Source: Chloroflexota bacterium (lineage in GTDB: Bacteria > Chloroflexota > Dormibacteria > CF-121). Taken from it: a stretch of DNA of 34,879 nt. Positions within the stretch are counted from its first letter, which is position 1. Each line of letters begins with the position of its first letter. Positions 10,164 through 17,931 of this stretch are shown here, one piece after another. The notes beneath the pieces were generated by a model that saw nothing but the letters and a program-made list of their open reading frames with translations, did no database searches and had not been told where the DNA came from. The DNA is taken from assembly GCA_005880875.1 (NCBI GenBank), contig VBJI01000012.1:1-34879 (forward strand), read 5' to 3'. The position numbers and the translations under genes were made by a program.

Positions 10164-10660
10164 TTTCGCGTGTCCGCCCGCTGCAGCCGCCGGGTCACCT
10201 CCGACACTGGGTGCGCCGCATGATGCTCAGCCACAATACCGGCAAGCTCCGCCGCCCCGGCGGCGCGCAATCGATCGGCGCCGATTCGCGCGTGGTCCGC
10301 GTAGATCGCATGGCGGCGCGCGAAGCCCGGTTGCGCCCGGAGCAGACGATCGAGCAGACCGGGCGACAGCGCGGCGAGCACCACCGTGAGGCTGCGGTCG
10401 ATCACCGAGAACTCGGCGCCGCTCTTGCCGATGTCGTGGAGGAGCGCCGCCTGCTGGAGCAGCCGGCTGGGCTCGGCTTCCAGCTGGGCCAGGGTGTGGA
10501 GCACGTCGAGCCCGTGCCGCTGGTCGTTGACCGGCAGCTGGAAGAACAGGGTGACGAGATTCGGTCCGAGAATCCGTTCGGCGTCGGCGGACTCGACGGG
10601 GCTCACCTGCGCCGAGGCGTGACGCCAGAACTGGCCGACTCGATGCAGCGCCGAGCTCAT
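10160..10660 (-). CDS. HD-domain protein
   Basis: HGLDVLHTLAQLE...LLQQAALLHDIGKSG...DHARIGADRLRAAG HD-type metal ligands. Confidence 0.7.
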   Translation of the reverse strand: MSSALHRVGQFWRHASAQVSPVESADAERILGPNLVTLFFQLPVNDQRHGLDVLHTLAQLEAEPSRLLQQAALLHDIGKSGAEFSVIDRSLTVVLAALSPGLLDRLLRAQPGFARRHAIYADHARIGADRLRAAGAAELAGIVAEHHAAHPVSEVTRRLQRADTRN

Positions 10661-11505
10661 CCCGGATCGCCATCGGTCAGCGGCAGCCCCCAGCGCAGCT
10701 TCCGTCGAAGCAGCTCGAAGAAGTTTCGGCCCTTGTCGAACTGCACCAGCTGGACCTCCAGGCCGGGCGCGGCGATCTCGATCCGGGCGCCCGGTTCCAG
10801 GGCAGCATTTTGTTGCCCATCGCAGGTCAGGATCGCCGAGGCATTGGGGAGGTGAATGACCACCCGGGCGTTCTCCGGTAAGCCGACCGGGCGGTTGAAG
10901 AGGCTATGCGGGTTCAGGGGCATGAAGACGAGGGCTCGAACATCCGGATGCACGATGGGCCCACCGAGCGACAGCGCATAACCGGTCGATCCCGTTGGGG
11001 TCGAAACGATTACCCCGTCGGCGTCGAACTGGCCGGCCGGCTGGCCGTCAACCGTGACCTCCATCCGGATGAGGTTGATGTCGATGCCTTTGTGGACGAC
11101 CGCGTCGTTCAGGGCATGAAAGACGCGATCCCCGACTCGGGCCTCGAGCAGGGCCCGCCGCTGGAGGCTGAAGTCACCCGCCGCCCAGCGATCGAGCGCT
11201 TTCCCCTCCTCACCGAGCTGCACCTGGGTGAGGAAGCCGAGGCGTCCGGCATTGATCCCGAGCACCGGAACATTGGCGACGGCCGCCTGCTGGGCGGTCC
11301 AGAGCATCGTCCCATCGCCGCCGATACTGACGATCAGTCGGGTGCCGTCGAGGTTGCCGACCAGCGCTCCGGGGCGCTCCTCGGCCGTCGCGCAGTAGGT
11401 CCAGACACGAAAACCGCGCTGCTCGAGCCGGCGGCGCGCGGCCATCACGGGCTCTCCCCCCATGTCGATGCGCGGGTGGCAGACGATCCCGACCGCGTCA
11501 GGCAT
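10657..11505 (-). CDS. nadK: NAD kinase
   Basis: SIGGDGTMLWTAQQAAVANVPVLGINAGRLGFLTQ; VSTPTGSTGYALSLGGPIVHPDV. Confidence 0.95.
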   Translation of the reverse strand: MPDAVGIVCHPRIDMGGEPVMAARRRLEQRGFRVWTYCATAEERPGALVGNLDGTRLIVSIGGDGTMLWTAQQAAVANVPVLGINAGRLGFLTQVQLGEEGKALDRWAAGDFSLQRRALLEARVGDRVFHALNDAVVHKGIDINLIRMEVTVDGQPAGQFDADGVIVSTPTGSTGYALSLGGPIVHPDVRALVFMPLNPHSLFNRPVGLPENARVVIHLPNASAILTCDGQQNAALEPGARIEIAAPGLEVQLVQFDKGRNFFELLRRKLRWGLPLTDGDPG

Positions 11506-12241
11506 TTGGCTTCAAGTACAACAGGAATTCACGGTTGCCCTTCGCCCCAAGCACGGGCGAGGCTATTTGGCCGGCGACTTGGTAACCGATCTCGCCAGCG
11601 AAACCACGGAGCTCCTTGAGAACTTGCTCGTGCAACGCTGGATCGCGAACCACGCCCCCCTTCCCTACCGCTCCCTTGCCGACCTCGAACTGCGGCTTGA
11701 CGAGGGCCACGACCTCACCGGGCGGACTGAGCAGCTGGCCAACGCGGGGCAGCACCAGCCGGAGCGAGATGAAGGACACGTCGATGACGGCAAAGTCGGC
11801 CGGAAAGGGAAGCTGGTCGAGGTGGCGGATGTTCACCCGCTCCATCACGGTCACCCGTGGGTTCTGACGAAGGCTCCACGCGAGTTGGCCGTAGCCAACG
11901 TCGATCGCCATCACCCCTTCGGCGCCGCGCTGGAGCAGGACATCGGTGAATCCGCCGGTCGAGGCGCCGACGTCGAGGCCGCGGCGACCCCGCGGATCGA
12001 AGCCGAAGGCGTCCAGCGCGGCCGCCAGCTTCTCGCCGCCCCGGCTAACATAAGCCGTCGATCCGGCAACCTCGATCACCTGGTCAACCGCGACCATTTG
12101 ATCCGGCCGATCCGCCGGCGCGCCGGCGACCCGGACCAGCCCGGCCCGAACCATCGCCTGCGCCCGCTCGCGCGACGTGACCAATCCGCGCTCCACCAGC
12201 GCCTGATCGAGGCGGCGCCGTTGAGCCACCATCATCGCCAC
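11498..12241 (-). CDS. tlyA: TlyA family rRNA (cytidine-2'-O)-methyltransferase
   Basis: S4 domain RLDQALVERGLVTSRERAQAMVRAGLV then YVSRGGEKLAAALDAFGFDPRGRRGLDVGASTGGFTDVLLQRGA. Confidence 0.93.
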   Translation of the reverse strand: MAMMVAQRRRLDQALVERGLVTSRERAQAMVRAGLVRVAGAPADRPDQMVAVDQVIEVAGSTAYVSRGGEKLAAALDAFGFDPRGRRGLDVGASTGGFTDVLLQRGAEGVMAIDVGYGQLAWSLRQNPRVTVMERVNIRHLDQLPFPADFAVIDVSFISLRLVLPRVGQLLSPPGEVVALVKPQFEVGKGAVGKGGVVRDPALHEQVLKELRGFAGEIGYQVAGQIASPVLGAKGNREFLLYLKPNA

Positions 12242-12669
12242 AGGCCAAGGCCGATGACGACCCCGAGGACCGCGCCGGCGATCACCTCGATCGGAGTATG
12301 CCCCAGCAGCTCCCGCAGCCGTTCCTGGTGGATGCCGCGGTGGGCAATGAACAGGTCGTCAAGCAATCGGTTGAGGATCATGGCTTGCTGCCCGGCGGCT
12401 CGTCGAACGCCGGTGGCGTCGTACATGACGACGGAGCTGAAGATCAAGGCGAGCGCAAACAAAGGCGATTGGATTCCCTGCATCCGCCCGATCACGGTTG
12501 TCAGCGAGACGACCAGTGCGCTGTGCGAGCTGGGCATGCCACCCGCCGTCGCCAGCCGCCGCACACTCAGCCGATGGAGCAGCACCGAATCGATGATCAC
12601 CTTACTGGTCTGCGCGATCGCCCACGCCACCAGCGGAACGACGAAGTAGGGATTCTGTAGCAGGCTCAC
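12232..12669 (-). CDS. Divergent PAP2 / DUF212 (YuiD-like) membrane protein
   Basis: WAIAQTSKVIIDSVLLHRLSVRRLATAGGMPSSHSALVVSLTTVIG...MYDATGVRRAAGQQA...LLGHTPIEVIAGAVLG. Confidence 0.9.
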   Translation of the reverse strand: MSLLQNPYFVVPLVAWAIAQTSKVIIDSVLLHRLSVRRLATAGGMPSSHSALVVSLTTVIGRMQGIQSPLFALALIFSSVVMYDATGVRRAAGQQAMILNRLLDDLFIAHRGIHQERLRELLGHTPIEVIAGAVLGVVIGLGLWR

Positions 12670-12884
12670 GGGCTGGTCGCGCGCTGGGCGGCTGGGGCCA
12701 GCTCGCTCAGCCGCCGTTCCGCGTCATCGAGCAGGCGGGCGCATCGGTGAGCCAGCGCCAGCCCTCGTTCGAACATCCGCACGGATTCAGCAAGGTCCTC
12801 CTGCTCTTTGCCGAGTTGCTGGACCGTTTGTTCGAGCTCGGCGACGGCCGCCTCATAATCCATCCGCGCGATGTCCTCGCTCAT
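12666..12884 (-). CDS. xseB: Exodeoxyribonuclease VII small subunit
   Basis: DYEAAVAELEQTVQQLGKEQEDLAESVRMFERGLALAHRCARLLDDAERRL. Confidence 0.9.
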   Translation of the reverse strand: MSEDIARMDYEAAVAELEQTVQQLGKEQEDLAESVRMFERGLALAHRCARLLDDAERRLSELAPAAQRATSP

Positions 12885-13339
12885 CGCGACGATGCGTCCG
12901 GCATGGCGGCCGCCTGATCGCCTGGCCGGCGCCGCGATTCCGCATCCGTCGCGATCCGGCCAAGAATGCCGTTCACGAATTTGCCGGAATCGGGCCCACC
13001 AAACGTCTTGGCCAGCTCGATCGACTCGTTGATCGCCGCCTTGAGGGGCACGCTCGGCAGGAACAGAATTTCGAACGCCGCGATCCGGAGCAGGGTCCGC
13101 TCAACTTTGGCCATCTGGTCGAGCCCCCAGTTGCGCGAGGCCTCCGCCAGCCGGGCGTCGATTTCCTGACGATGCTCGAGAACGCCCAGGATCAGCGCTC
13201 GGGCGAAATCGGCCGTCTCCGCGTCGGCGTGGGATTCCCCGATGTGATACTGGAGCGCGCGCTCGGCATCTCCTCCGTCGGCCTCCAGCTCGAAGAGGAC
13301 TTTCAGGGCGAGCTCGCGGGCCAGGTGGCGCCGTCCCAT
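12881..13339 (-). CDS. nusB: Transcription antitermination factor NusB
   Basis: RRHLARELALKVLFELEADG...VERTLLRIAAFEILFLPSVPLKAAINESIELAKTFGGPDSGKFVNGILG. Confidence 0.95.
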   Translation of the reverse strand: MGRRHLARELALKVLFELEADGGDAERALQYHIGESHADAETADFARALILGVLEHRQEIDARLAEASRNWGLDQMAKVERTLLRIAAFEILFLPSVPLKAAINESIELAKTFGGPDSGKFVNGILGRIATDAESRRRPGDQAAAMPDASSR

Positions 13340-13370
13340 TAGCGCAGGGCCTCGCCGAGGCGGCGTGGCA

Positions 13371-13727
13371 CTATCCGTCCTCGGGGAACCTCACGTCGCC
13401 GACGAAGACATTCACCTGACGGACCTCGAGGCCGAGCATCTTGTCGATCGCGTCGGCCACCTGCCGCTGCACTTCGGCGGCCACCGTGGGAACGTGGGCC
13501 GAGTGATCAACGACGAGAAATAGCTCGAGGTTGAGCGCGTCGTTGCCCAGGTCGACCCGAACGCCCTTGTACGAGCTGCCCAGGGGCAGCACCCGATGGC
13601 CGTCACGCGCCCGGGCCTGGTACATCCCGGCCACGCCCTGCACCTGGCTGGCGGTCAACGACGCGATATGGGCAATCACCTCGTTGGCGACCTTGACGGA
13701 GCCGAGTGGACGGTCGGTGGGCGACAC
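13371..13727 (-). CDS. Asp23/Gls24 family envelope stress protein
   Basis: SVKVANEVIAHIASLTASQVQGVAGM...GVRVDLGNDALNLELFLVVDHSAHVPTVAAEVQRQVADAIDKMLGLEVRQVNVFVGDV. Confidence 0.88.
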   Translation of the reverse strand: MSPTDRPLGSVKVANEVIAHIASLTASQVQGVAGMYQARARDGHRVLPLGSSYKGVRVDLGNDALNLELFLVVDHSAHVPTVAAEVQRQVADAIDKMLGLEVRQVNVFVGDVRFPEDG

Positions 13728-14293
13728 TAGACGCGCTCCACGTAGGCGCCGGTCCGGGTATCGACCCGGATGACGTCACCTTCGTTGACGAAGAAGGGCA
13801 CGTTCAGCGTCAGCCCGGTTTCAACCGTGGCCGGCTTGCCGCCCCCGGCCGCGGTGTCACCCCGGAAGCCGGGTGCCGTCTGTGTCACCTTTAGATCAAC
13901 GGTGGTGGGAAGCTCGACCCCCAGCGGTTGGCCGTCGTACATGAGGACCGAAATCGCCGAGCTTTCCTTCAAATATTTCAAGCTGTCGCCCAGCTGGTCA
14001 TCATTGATCGGCAGCTGGTCGTAGCTCGCCATATCCATGAAGAAGTGCCGGTCACCGTCGCTGTAAAGGTACTGCATGGAGACCTTTTCGATCCGCGCCC
14101 GGGTGAACCGATCCTTGTCTCGGAACTTCTGATCGATGATCACCCCGGACCGAACGTTGCGCAGCTTGGTGCGGAAGAAGGTATCGCCACGGGCGTTCTG
14201 GCCCTGCTGGAACTCGATCACGACCCATAGCTGACCCTCCCATTCGATGGTCATGCCGTTTCGAAAATCGCTTGGGTTCACCATATCCGGCAA
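13727..14293 (-). CDS. efp: Elongation factor P (non-canonical NARG loop tip)
   Basis: NPSDFRNGMTIEWEGQLWVVIEFQQGQNARGDTFFRTKLRN...SMQYLYSDGDRHFFMDMASYDQ...PGFRGDTAAGGGKPATVETGLTLNVPFFVNEGDVIRVDTRTG. Confidence 0.95.
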   Translation of the reverse strand: MPDMVNPSDFRNGMTIEWEGQLWVVIEFQQGQNARGDTFFRTKLRNVRSGVIIDQKFRDKDRFTRARIEKVSMQYLYSDGDRHFFMDMASYDQLPINDDQLGDSLKYLKESSAISVLMYDGQPLGVELPTTVDLKVTQTAPGFRGDTAAGGGKPATVETGLTLNVPFFVNEGDVIRVDTRTGAYVERV

Positions 14294-14324
14294 GCGATTG
14301 TACCCGGTCGTGCCGAGACCCGAG

Positions 14325-14807
14325 CTAGCTGGGTCGGCGGCGGGCCTCGATTTGGGCGAAGATCGCGTTGCGCAGCTGCTGGGGGCGCGGCACCGTGCTC
14401 AGCACCTCGGCGCTGTCCCGGCCCGCCGACTCCAGCTCGATGTCCCCAAACCCCCAGGTCCGGCCCCACAACCCCTGAAAGGTGGTCAGGTCCTGGATTC
14501 GATCGATGGCGATCGACCGGGAAAACTTGGAGACGATGCCCTCGTTCAGAATCACGCGCTGGTCGGTGAGCACGTACTCGTGCGCCCGCCAGCCCCAGTA
14601 ATAAAGGTTGAGCACGGCCAGGCCGGCCACGATCACCCCGAGCATCAGGAAGAGGCGCAGCTCGCCCGCGATCGGCAGCAGAACCGCGACGACGAGCGCG
14701 ACGGCCATCGCGACGATGCTGGTCGCGATCGGGCGCACCAGCACCACCCAGTGTCGCGAGCAGCTGGCCAGGACCCGCTCACCGGGGAGCAGCTCGTGCG
14801 CCTTCAC
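14325..14807 (-). CDS. PH-domain (bPH2/YdbT-like) membrane protein, GTG start
   Basis: VKAHELLPGERVLASCSRHWVVLVRP...YVLTDQRVILNEGIVSKFSRSIAIDRIQDLTTFQGLWGRTWGFGDIELESAG; GTGA overlap at 14804-14807. Confidence 0.82.
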   Translation of the reverse strand: MKAHELLPGERVLASCSRHWVVLVRPIATSIVAMAVALVVAVLLPIAGELRLFLMLGVIVAGLAVLNLYYWGWRAHEYVLTDQRVILNEGIVSKFSRSIAIDRIQDLTTFQGLWGRTWGFGDIELESAGRDSAEVLSTVPRPQQLRNAIFAQIEARRRPS

Positions 14808-15475
14808 GGTGCCTGGGCGAAGAGCGTGATCAGAGTTCCGATGACCAGGAAGGGGCCGTACGGAACGGCCTCCTTCAGGCTGCGAATCCGGGTGATGAGC
14901 AGAATTATCGCCACAAAGCCGCCGAGAAACACGCCGTAGAGCAGGGCGTGGACCATCCGCAAGTTCGATAGCCCGGTCGCCATGCCGATGAACGCCGCCA
15001 GCTTGACGTCCCCGAAGCCGAATGCCTCGGCCCCGAACACGGCCTGCCCGCCGAAATAGAGCAGGAAGAAGATGCCGCCTGCGATCAGGGCGGCGACCGG
15101 GGCAGTCCGCCAATCTGGCCACGGCCAGGTGAGAAAGGCCGTCCACGGGGTGACGAAGGCGAGCCCAAAGGCGATAACCAATCCGGGGAACATGACCAGG
15201 TCCAGGATGTAGCGCGTCTTGAGGTCGAAGGCCAGCACCTGCACCAGCACCGCGACATACACCGAGTCGATAAAGAGCAACGGCTGGATGCCGAGCTGGA
15301 GCGCGAACAGAAAGAAGAGTGCGGCGCCCAGCACCGGCATCAACAACATCTCGATGAGCGACGGTTGGTACTCGATCTCCTCGATCCGAGCCAGCCAGCG
15401 CGACAGGTAATTGAGGCCGGCCCCGACCAGCGCCCCGACCACGGCCCAGGCGAGCGCGATCAGCAGATGATTCAC
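14804..15475 (-). CDS. A24-family prepilin peptidase lacking the N-terminal methylase/zinc-cysteine domain
   Basis: DLKTRYILDLVMFPG and FGFGDVKLAAFIGMATG aspartyl motifs; multiple TM segments; no CxxC in the N-terminus. Confidence 0.85.
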   Translation of the reverse strand: MNHLLIALAWAVVGALVGAGLNYLSRWLARIEEIEYQPSLIEMLLMPVLGAALFFLFALQLGIQPLLFIDSVYVAVLVQVLAFDLKTRYILDLVMFPGLVIAFGLAFVTPWTAFLTWPWPDWRTAPVAALIAGGIFFLLYFGGQAVFGAEAFGFGDVKLAAFIGMATGLSNLRMVHALLYGVFLGGFVAIILLITRIRSLKEAVPYGPFLVIGTLITLFAQAP

Positions 15476-16310
15476 GCGCTCAACCGCCCGACCACCGCTC
15501 GCTCGAGCGCTGCCCGCATCGCCGCCTCGGGGGCCGGCTGCCCGGTCCAGATCTCGAAGGCGGCCAGCGCCTGAAAGAGCAACATGGTCAAGCCGTTGAT
15601 GGCCCGGGCGCCCCGATCGCGGGCGCCCAGAACGAGCGGCGTCACCGCCGGCTGGTAAATCAGATCGAAGACGAATTGGGCCGGGGTGATCCAGTCAACC
15701 GGAAAGAGGACGGATTCGCCGTCGCTGCCGACCGGGGTGGCATTCACGATCAGGTCGACCTTGCGCGCCAGCAACGATAGCGATCCAAGCGGTGCCGGTC
15801 CACCCAGCGTGACGCCCAGCTCGCGGCAAACCGCCCGGGCCTGGTCAAGGTCGTTGCTGGACACCCAGATTTTCGCCGTGGCGGCCCCACGCAGCGCGTC
15901 GACGGATGCCCGGGCTGCCCCGCCGGCGCCGAGCACCAGCGCCGCATGACCCTTAGGTTGAAAGCCGGCCTCGTCGAGGGCCTGAAGGAACGCCGCGCGG
16001 TCCGTATTCCAGCCGATCAGGGCGCCGGCCCGGTGGCTGATCGTATTCACCGCCCCCATGACTTGCGCCTCCGGACCCAGGCCATCGAGCAGCCCGGCGA
16101 CCGCCACCGTATGCGGCCGGGTGACGGCCGCGCCCAGGACACGCTGGTCCTGTCGCATGCCGGCCACGGCCTCGGTCAGACCCTCCGGCGGAACCGCGCG
16201 CGGCTCGCAGCGCGCGTCGATCCCGGCCGCCCGGAATCCGGCATCGTAAAGCGCTGCGGCCAGCTCGGCGTCCTCCGCCCCACCGACCAGCAGGAGACGG
16301 GACTTACTGG
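15472..16310 (-). CDS. Shikimate dehydrogenase-like protein (AroE family, catalytic residues substituted); start unresolved
   Basis: LLLVGGAEDAELAAALYDAGFRAAGID...MGAVNTI...GWNTDRAAFLQAL...ALVLGAGGAARASVDAL...VNATPVG...FDLIYQPAVTPLV...INGLTMLLFQALAAFEIWTG. Confidence 0.82.
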
Positions 16311-17359
16311 AGCCCGTACTGCTTGAGGAGGCGGGCGAACTCGTCGTTGGTCTTGGCGTAGTGATTGTGGCCCTGCGGGTCGGAGAGATAGAAGAAGTAC
16401 CCGGTTTGGGCGGGCTGGAGCGCGGCATCGATCGCCTTGATGCCAGGGTTCGCGATCGGTCCCGGTGGGAGTCCTGTATGTAAATAGGTGTTGTACGGCG
16501 ACGCAATCATGCGGTCCTGGGTGGTTACGGACGACTGCCAGATCCCTTTGGCGTAGAGCACCGTCGCGTCGACCTGCAGCGGCCAGCCGGCCGACAGCCG
16601 GTTATAGATGACGCTGGCCACGAGGGGCCGGTCCTCCTCAAACCGGGCCTCCCGCTCGATCATCGACGCGATGGTCACGATTTGGAGCGGGTTGAGCTTG
16701 CGCTGGGCCGCCTGTCCCTTGCGCGTGTCATCCCAGTGCCGGTTGAAGGCATCGAGCTGGAGCGCAATCAGCTGCTTGGCGGTCCCGTTGCGCGGAATCA
16801 AGTAGGTATCCGGGAAGAGGAAGCCCTCGAGTGACGTCCCCGGCGGCAGATCCTTGAGGAACTCGTATGTGAACGGACCTGCCACCGCCTGGGCCATGTA
16901 GTCGCTGCCCTTGACGACGCCACCCTGATCCAGCACGGCCGCCGTCTTCTTGATCGTGTATCCCTCTGGGATGGTGACAAAGATCTCGTCGGGAAGAGCG
17001 GTTTGCAGGGCGACCAGGATCTGCACCATGTTGAGATTGCGGCTGAGCTGGTAGGCGCCGGCCTGCACGTTGCGGTCCAGGTGCTTGTAGCGAGCGTAGA
17101 GGTCGAAGACGGTCACCGAATCGATCAATCCGGCGCGGTGCAGCGTATCGGCGACTTCGTGGAAGGTCGCGCCCGGAGGGACCACGAAGCGCACTTTCGC
17201 GTTGGCCGGATTGGCCGGTTGGTGCAGCTGGTGATCGACCCAGTTGTAGGCGAGCACGCCCGGGATCCCCAGCGCGGCGGGCAGCAGGAAGAGGATGGCG
17301 ACGAACCACTGGACGCAGCCCAGCGCACGGCTGCGCCGGCGCGGCGCTGGCTCATTCAA
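16304..17359 (-). CDS. mltG: Endolytic transglycosylase MltG (YceG-like); start TTG at 17359 or nearby
   Basis: FVVPPGATFHEVADTLHRAGLIDS...VTIPEGYTIKKTAAVL...SLEGFLFPDTYLIPR...IVTIASMIEREARFEEDRPLVASVIYNRL...YNTYLHTGLPPGPIANPG. Confidence 0.94.
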   Translation of the reverse strand: MNEPAPRRRSRALGCVQWFVAILFLLPAALGIPGVLAYNWVDHQLHQPANPANAKVRFVVPPGATFHEVADTLHRAGLIDSVTVFDLYARYKHLDRNVQAGAYQLSRNLNMVQILVALQTALPDEIFVTIPEGYTIKKTAAVLDQGGVVKGSDYMAQAVAGPFTYEFLKDLPPGTSLEGFLFPDTYLIPRNGTAKQLIALQLDAFNRHWDDTRKGQAAQRKLNPLQIVTIASMIEREARFEEDRPLVASVIYNRLSAGWPLQVDATVLYAKGIWQSSVTTQDRMIASPYNTYLHTGLPPGPIANPGIKAIDAALQPAQTGYFFYLSDPQGHNHYAKTNDEFARLLKQYGLQ

Positions 17360-17377
17360 CCGGCTGGCTGGAGTCAG

Positions 17378-17502
17378 CTAGTCCTCCACACCGCCGTCTT
17401 CATCCCCCTCGTCGTCCTCCTCGAACTCTTCCAACTGCTCGACCACCCGATCGTGCTCCTCATCGTCAAGGGTGACCAGCGCGCCTCTGGAATCTCTGGC
17501 AT
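17378..17502 (-). pseudogene. DUF1292-like acidic protein remnant (ATG frame and acidic C-terminal frame differ)
   Basis: ATG immediately after ruvX stop gives MPEIPEARW...; the other frame gives GALVTLDDEEHDRVVEQLEEFEEDDEGDEDGGVED*, resembling joined N- and C-terminal pieces of DUF1292 proteins. Confidence 0.4.
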
Positions 17503-17931
17503 TCAGCCTCCTGGCCCCCGCCCACGCTGGTAGTCGAGGTATCCCTGCAACAATAGCGTGGCAGCCATCCGATCGACCTCTTGCCGCCGCTTGCGCCGCC
17601 GTTTGCCCTGGTCGATCAGGTACCGCTCGGCGGCTACGGTTGTCAGCCGCTCGTCCCAGTATGCTACCGGGCGGCCGGTCGCCTGCTGAACCTTCGCCCC
17701 GAAGCCCTGCGCCTGTAAGGCCGCCGCCTCCAGGCGGCCGTCCATCAGCCGGGGCAGCCCGATCACGATCTGCCCAACATCGTGGCGTGCCACCAGGTCC
17801 TTGAGCGCGTCGAGATCCTCGGCCTCGGAGCGCCGCGAGAGCACGCTCAGCGGCTGCGCGATCGTTCCAGATGGGTCACTCAGCGCCAGTCCGAGCCGAA
17901 CGGTGCCCGGATCGATCGCGAGCACCCTCAC
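17503..17931 (-). CDS. ruvX: RuvX/YqgF family Holliday junction resolvase-like, GTG start
   Basis: VRVLAIDPGTVRLGLALSDPSGTIAQPLSVL...IVIGLPRLMDG...VAYWDERLTTVAAERYL; GTGA overlap with upstream stop at 17928. Confidence 0.92.
   Translation of the reverse strand: MRVLAIDPGTVRLGLALSDPSGTIAQPLSVLSRRSEAEDLDALKDLVARHDVGQIVIGLPRLMDGRLEAAALQAQGFGAKVQQATGRPVAYWDERLTTVAAERYLIDQGKRRRKRRQEVDRMAATLLLQGYLDYQRGRGPGG

Noticed and set aside
12666-13339. xseB without adjacent xseA as a possible orphan
   Set aside because: xseA may lie elsewhere in the genome; absence from this window is not evidence of loss
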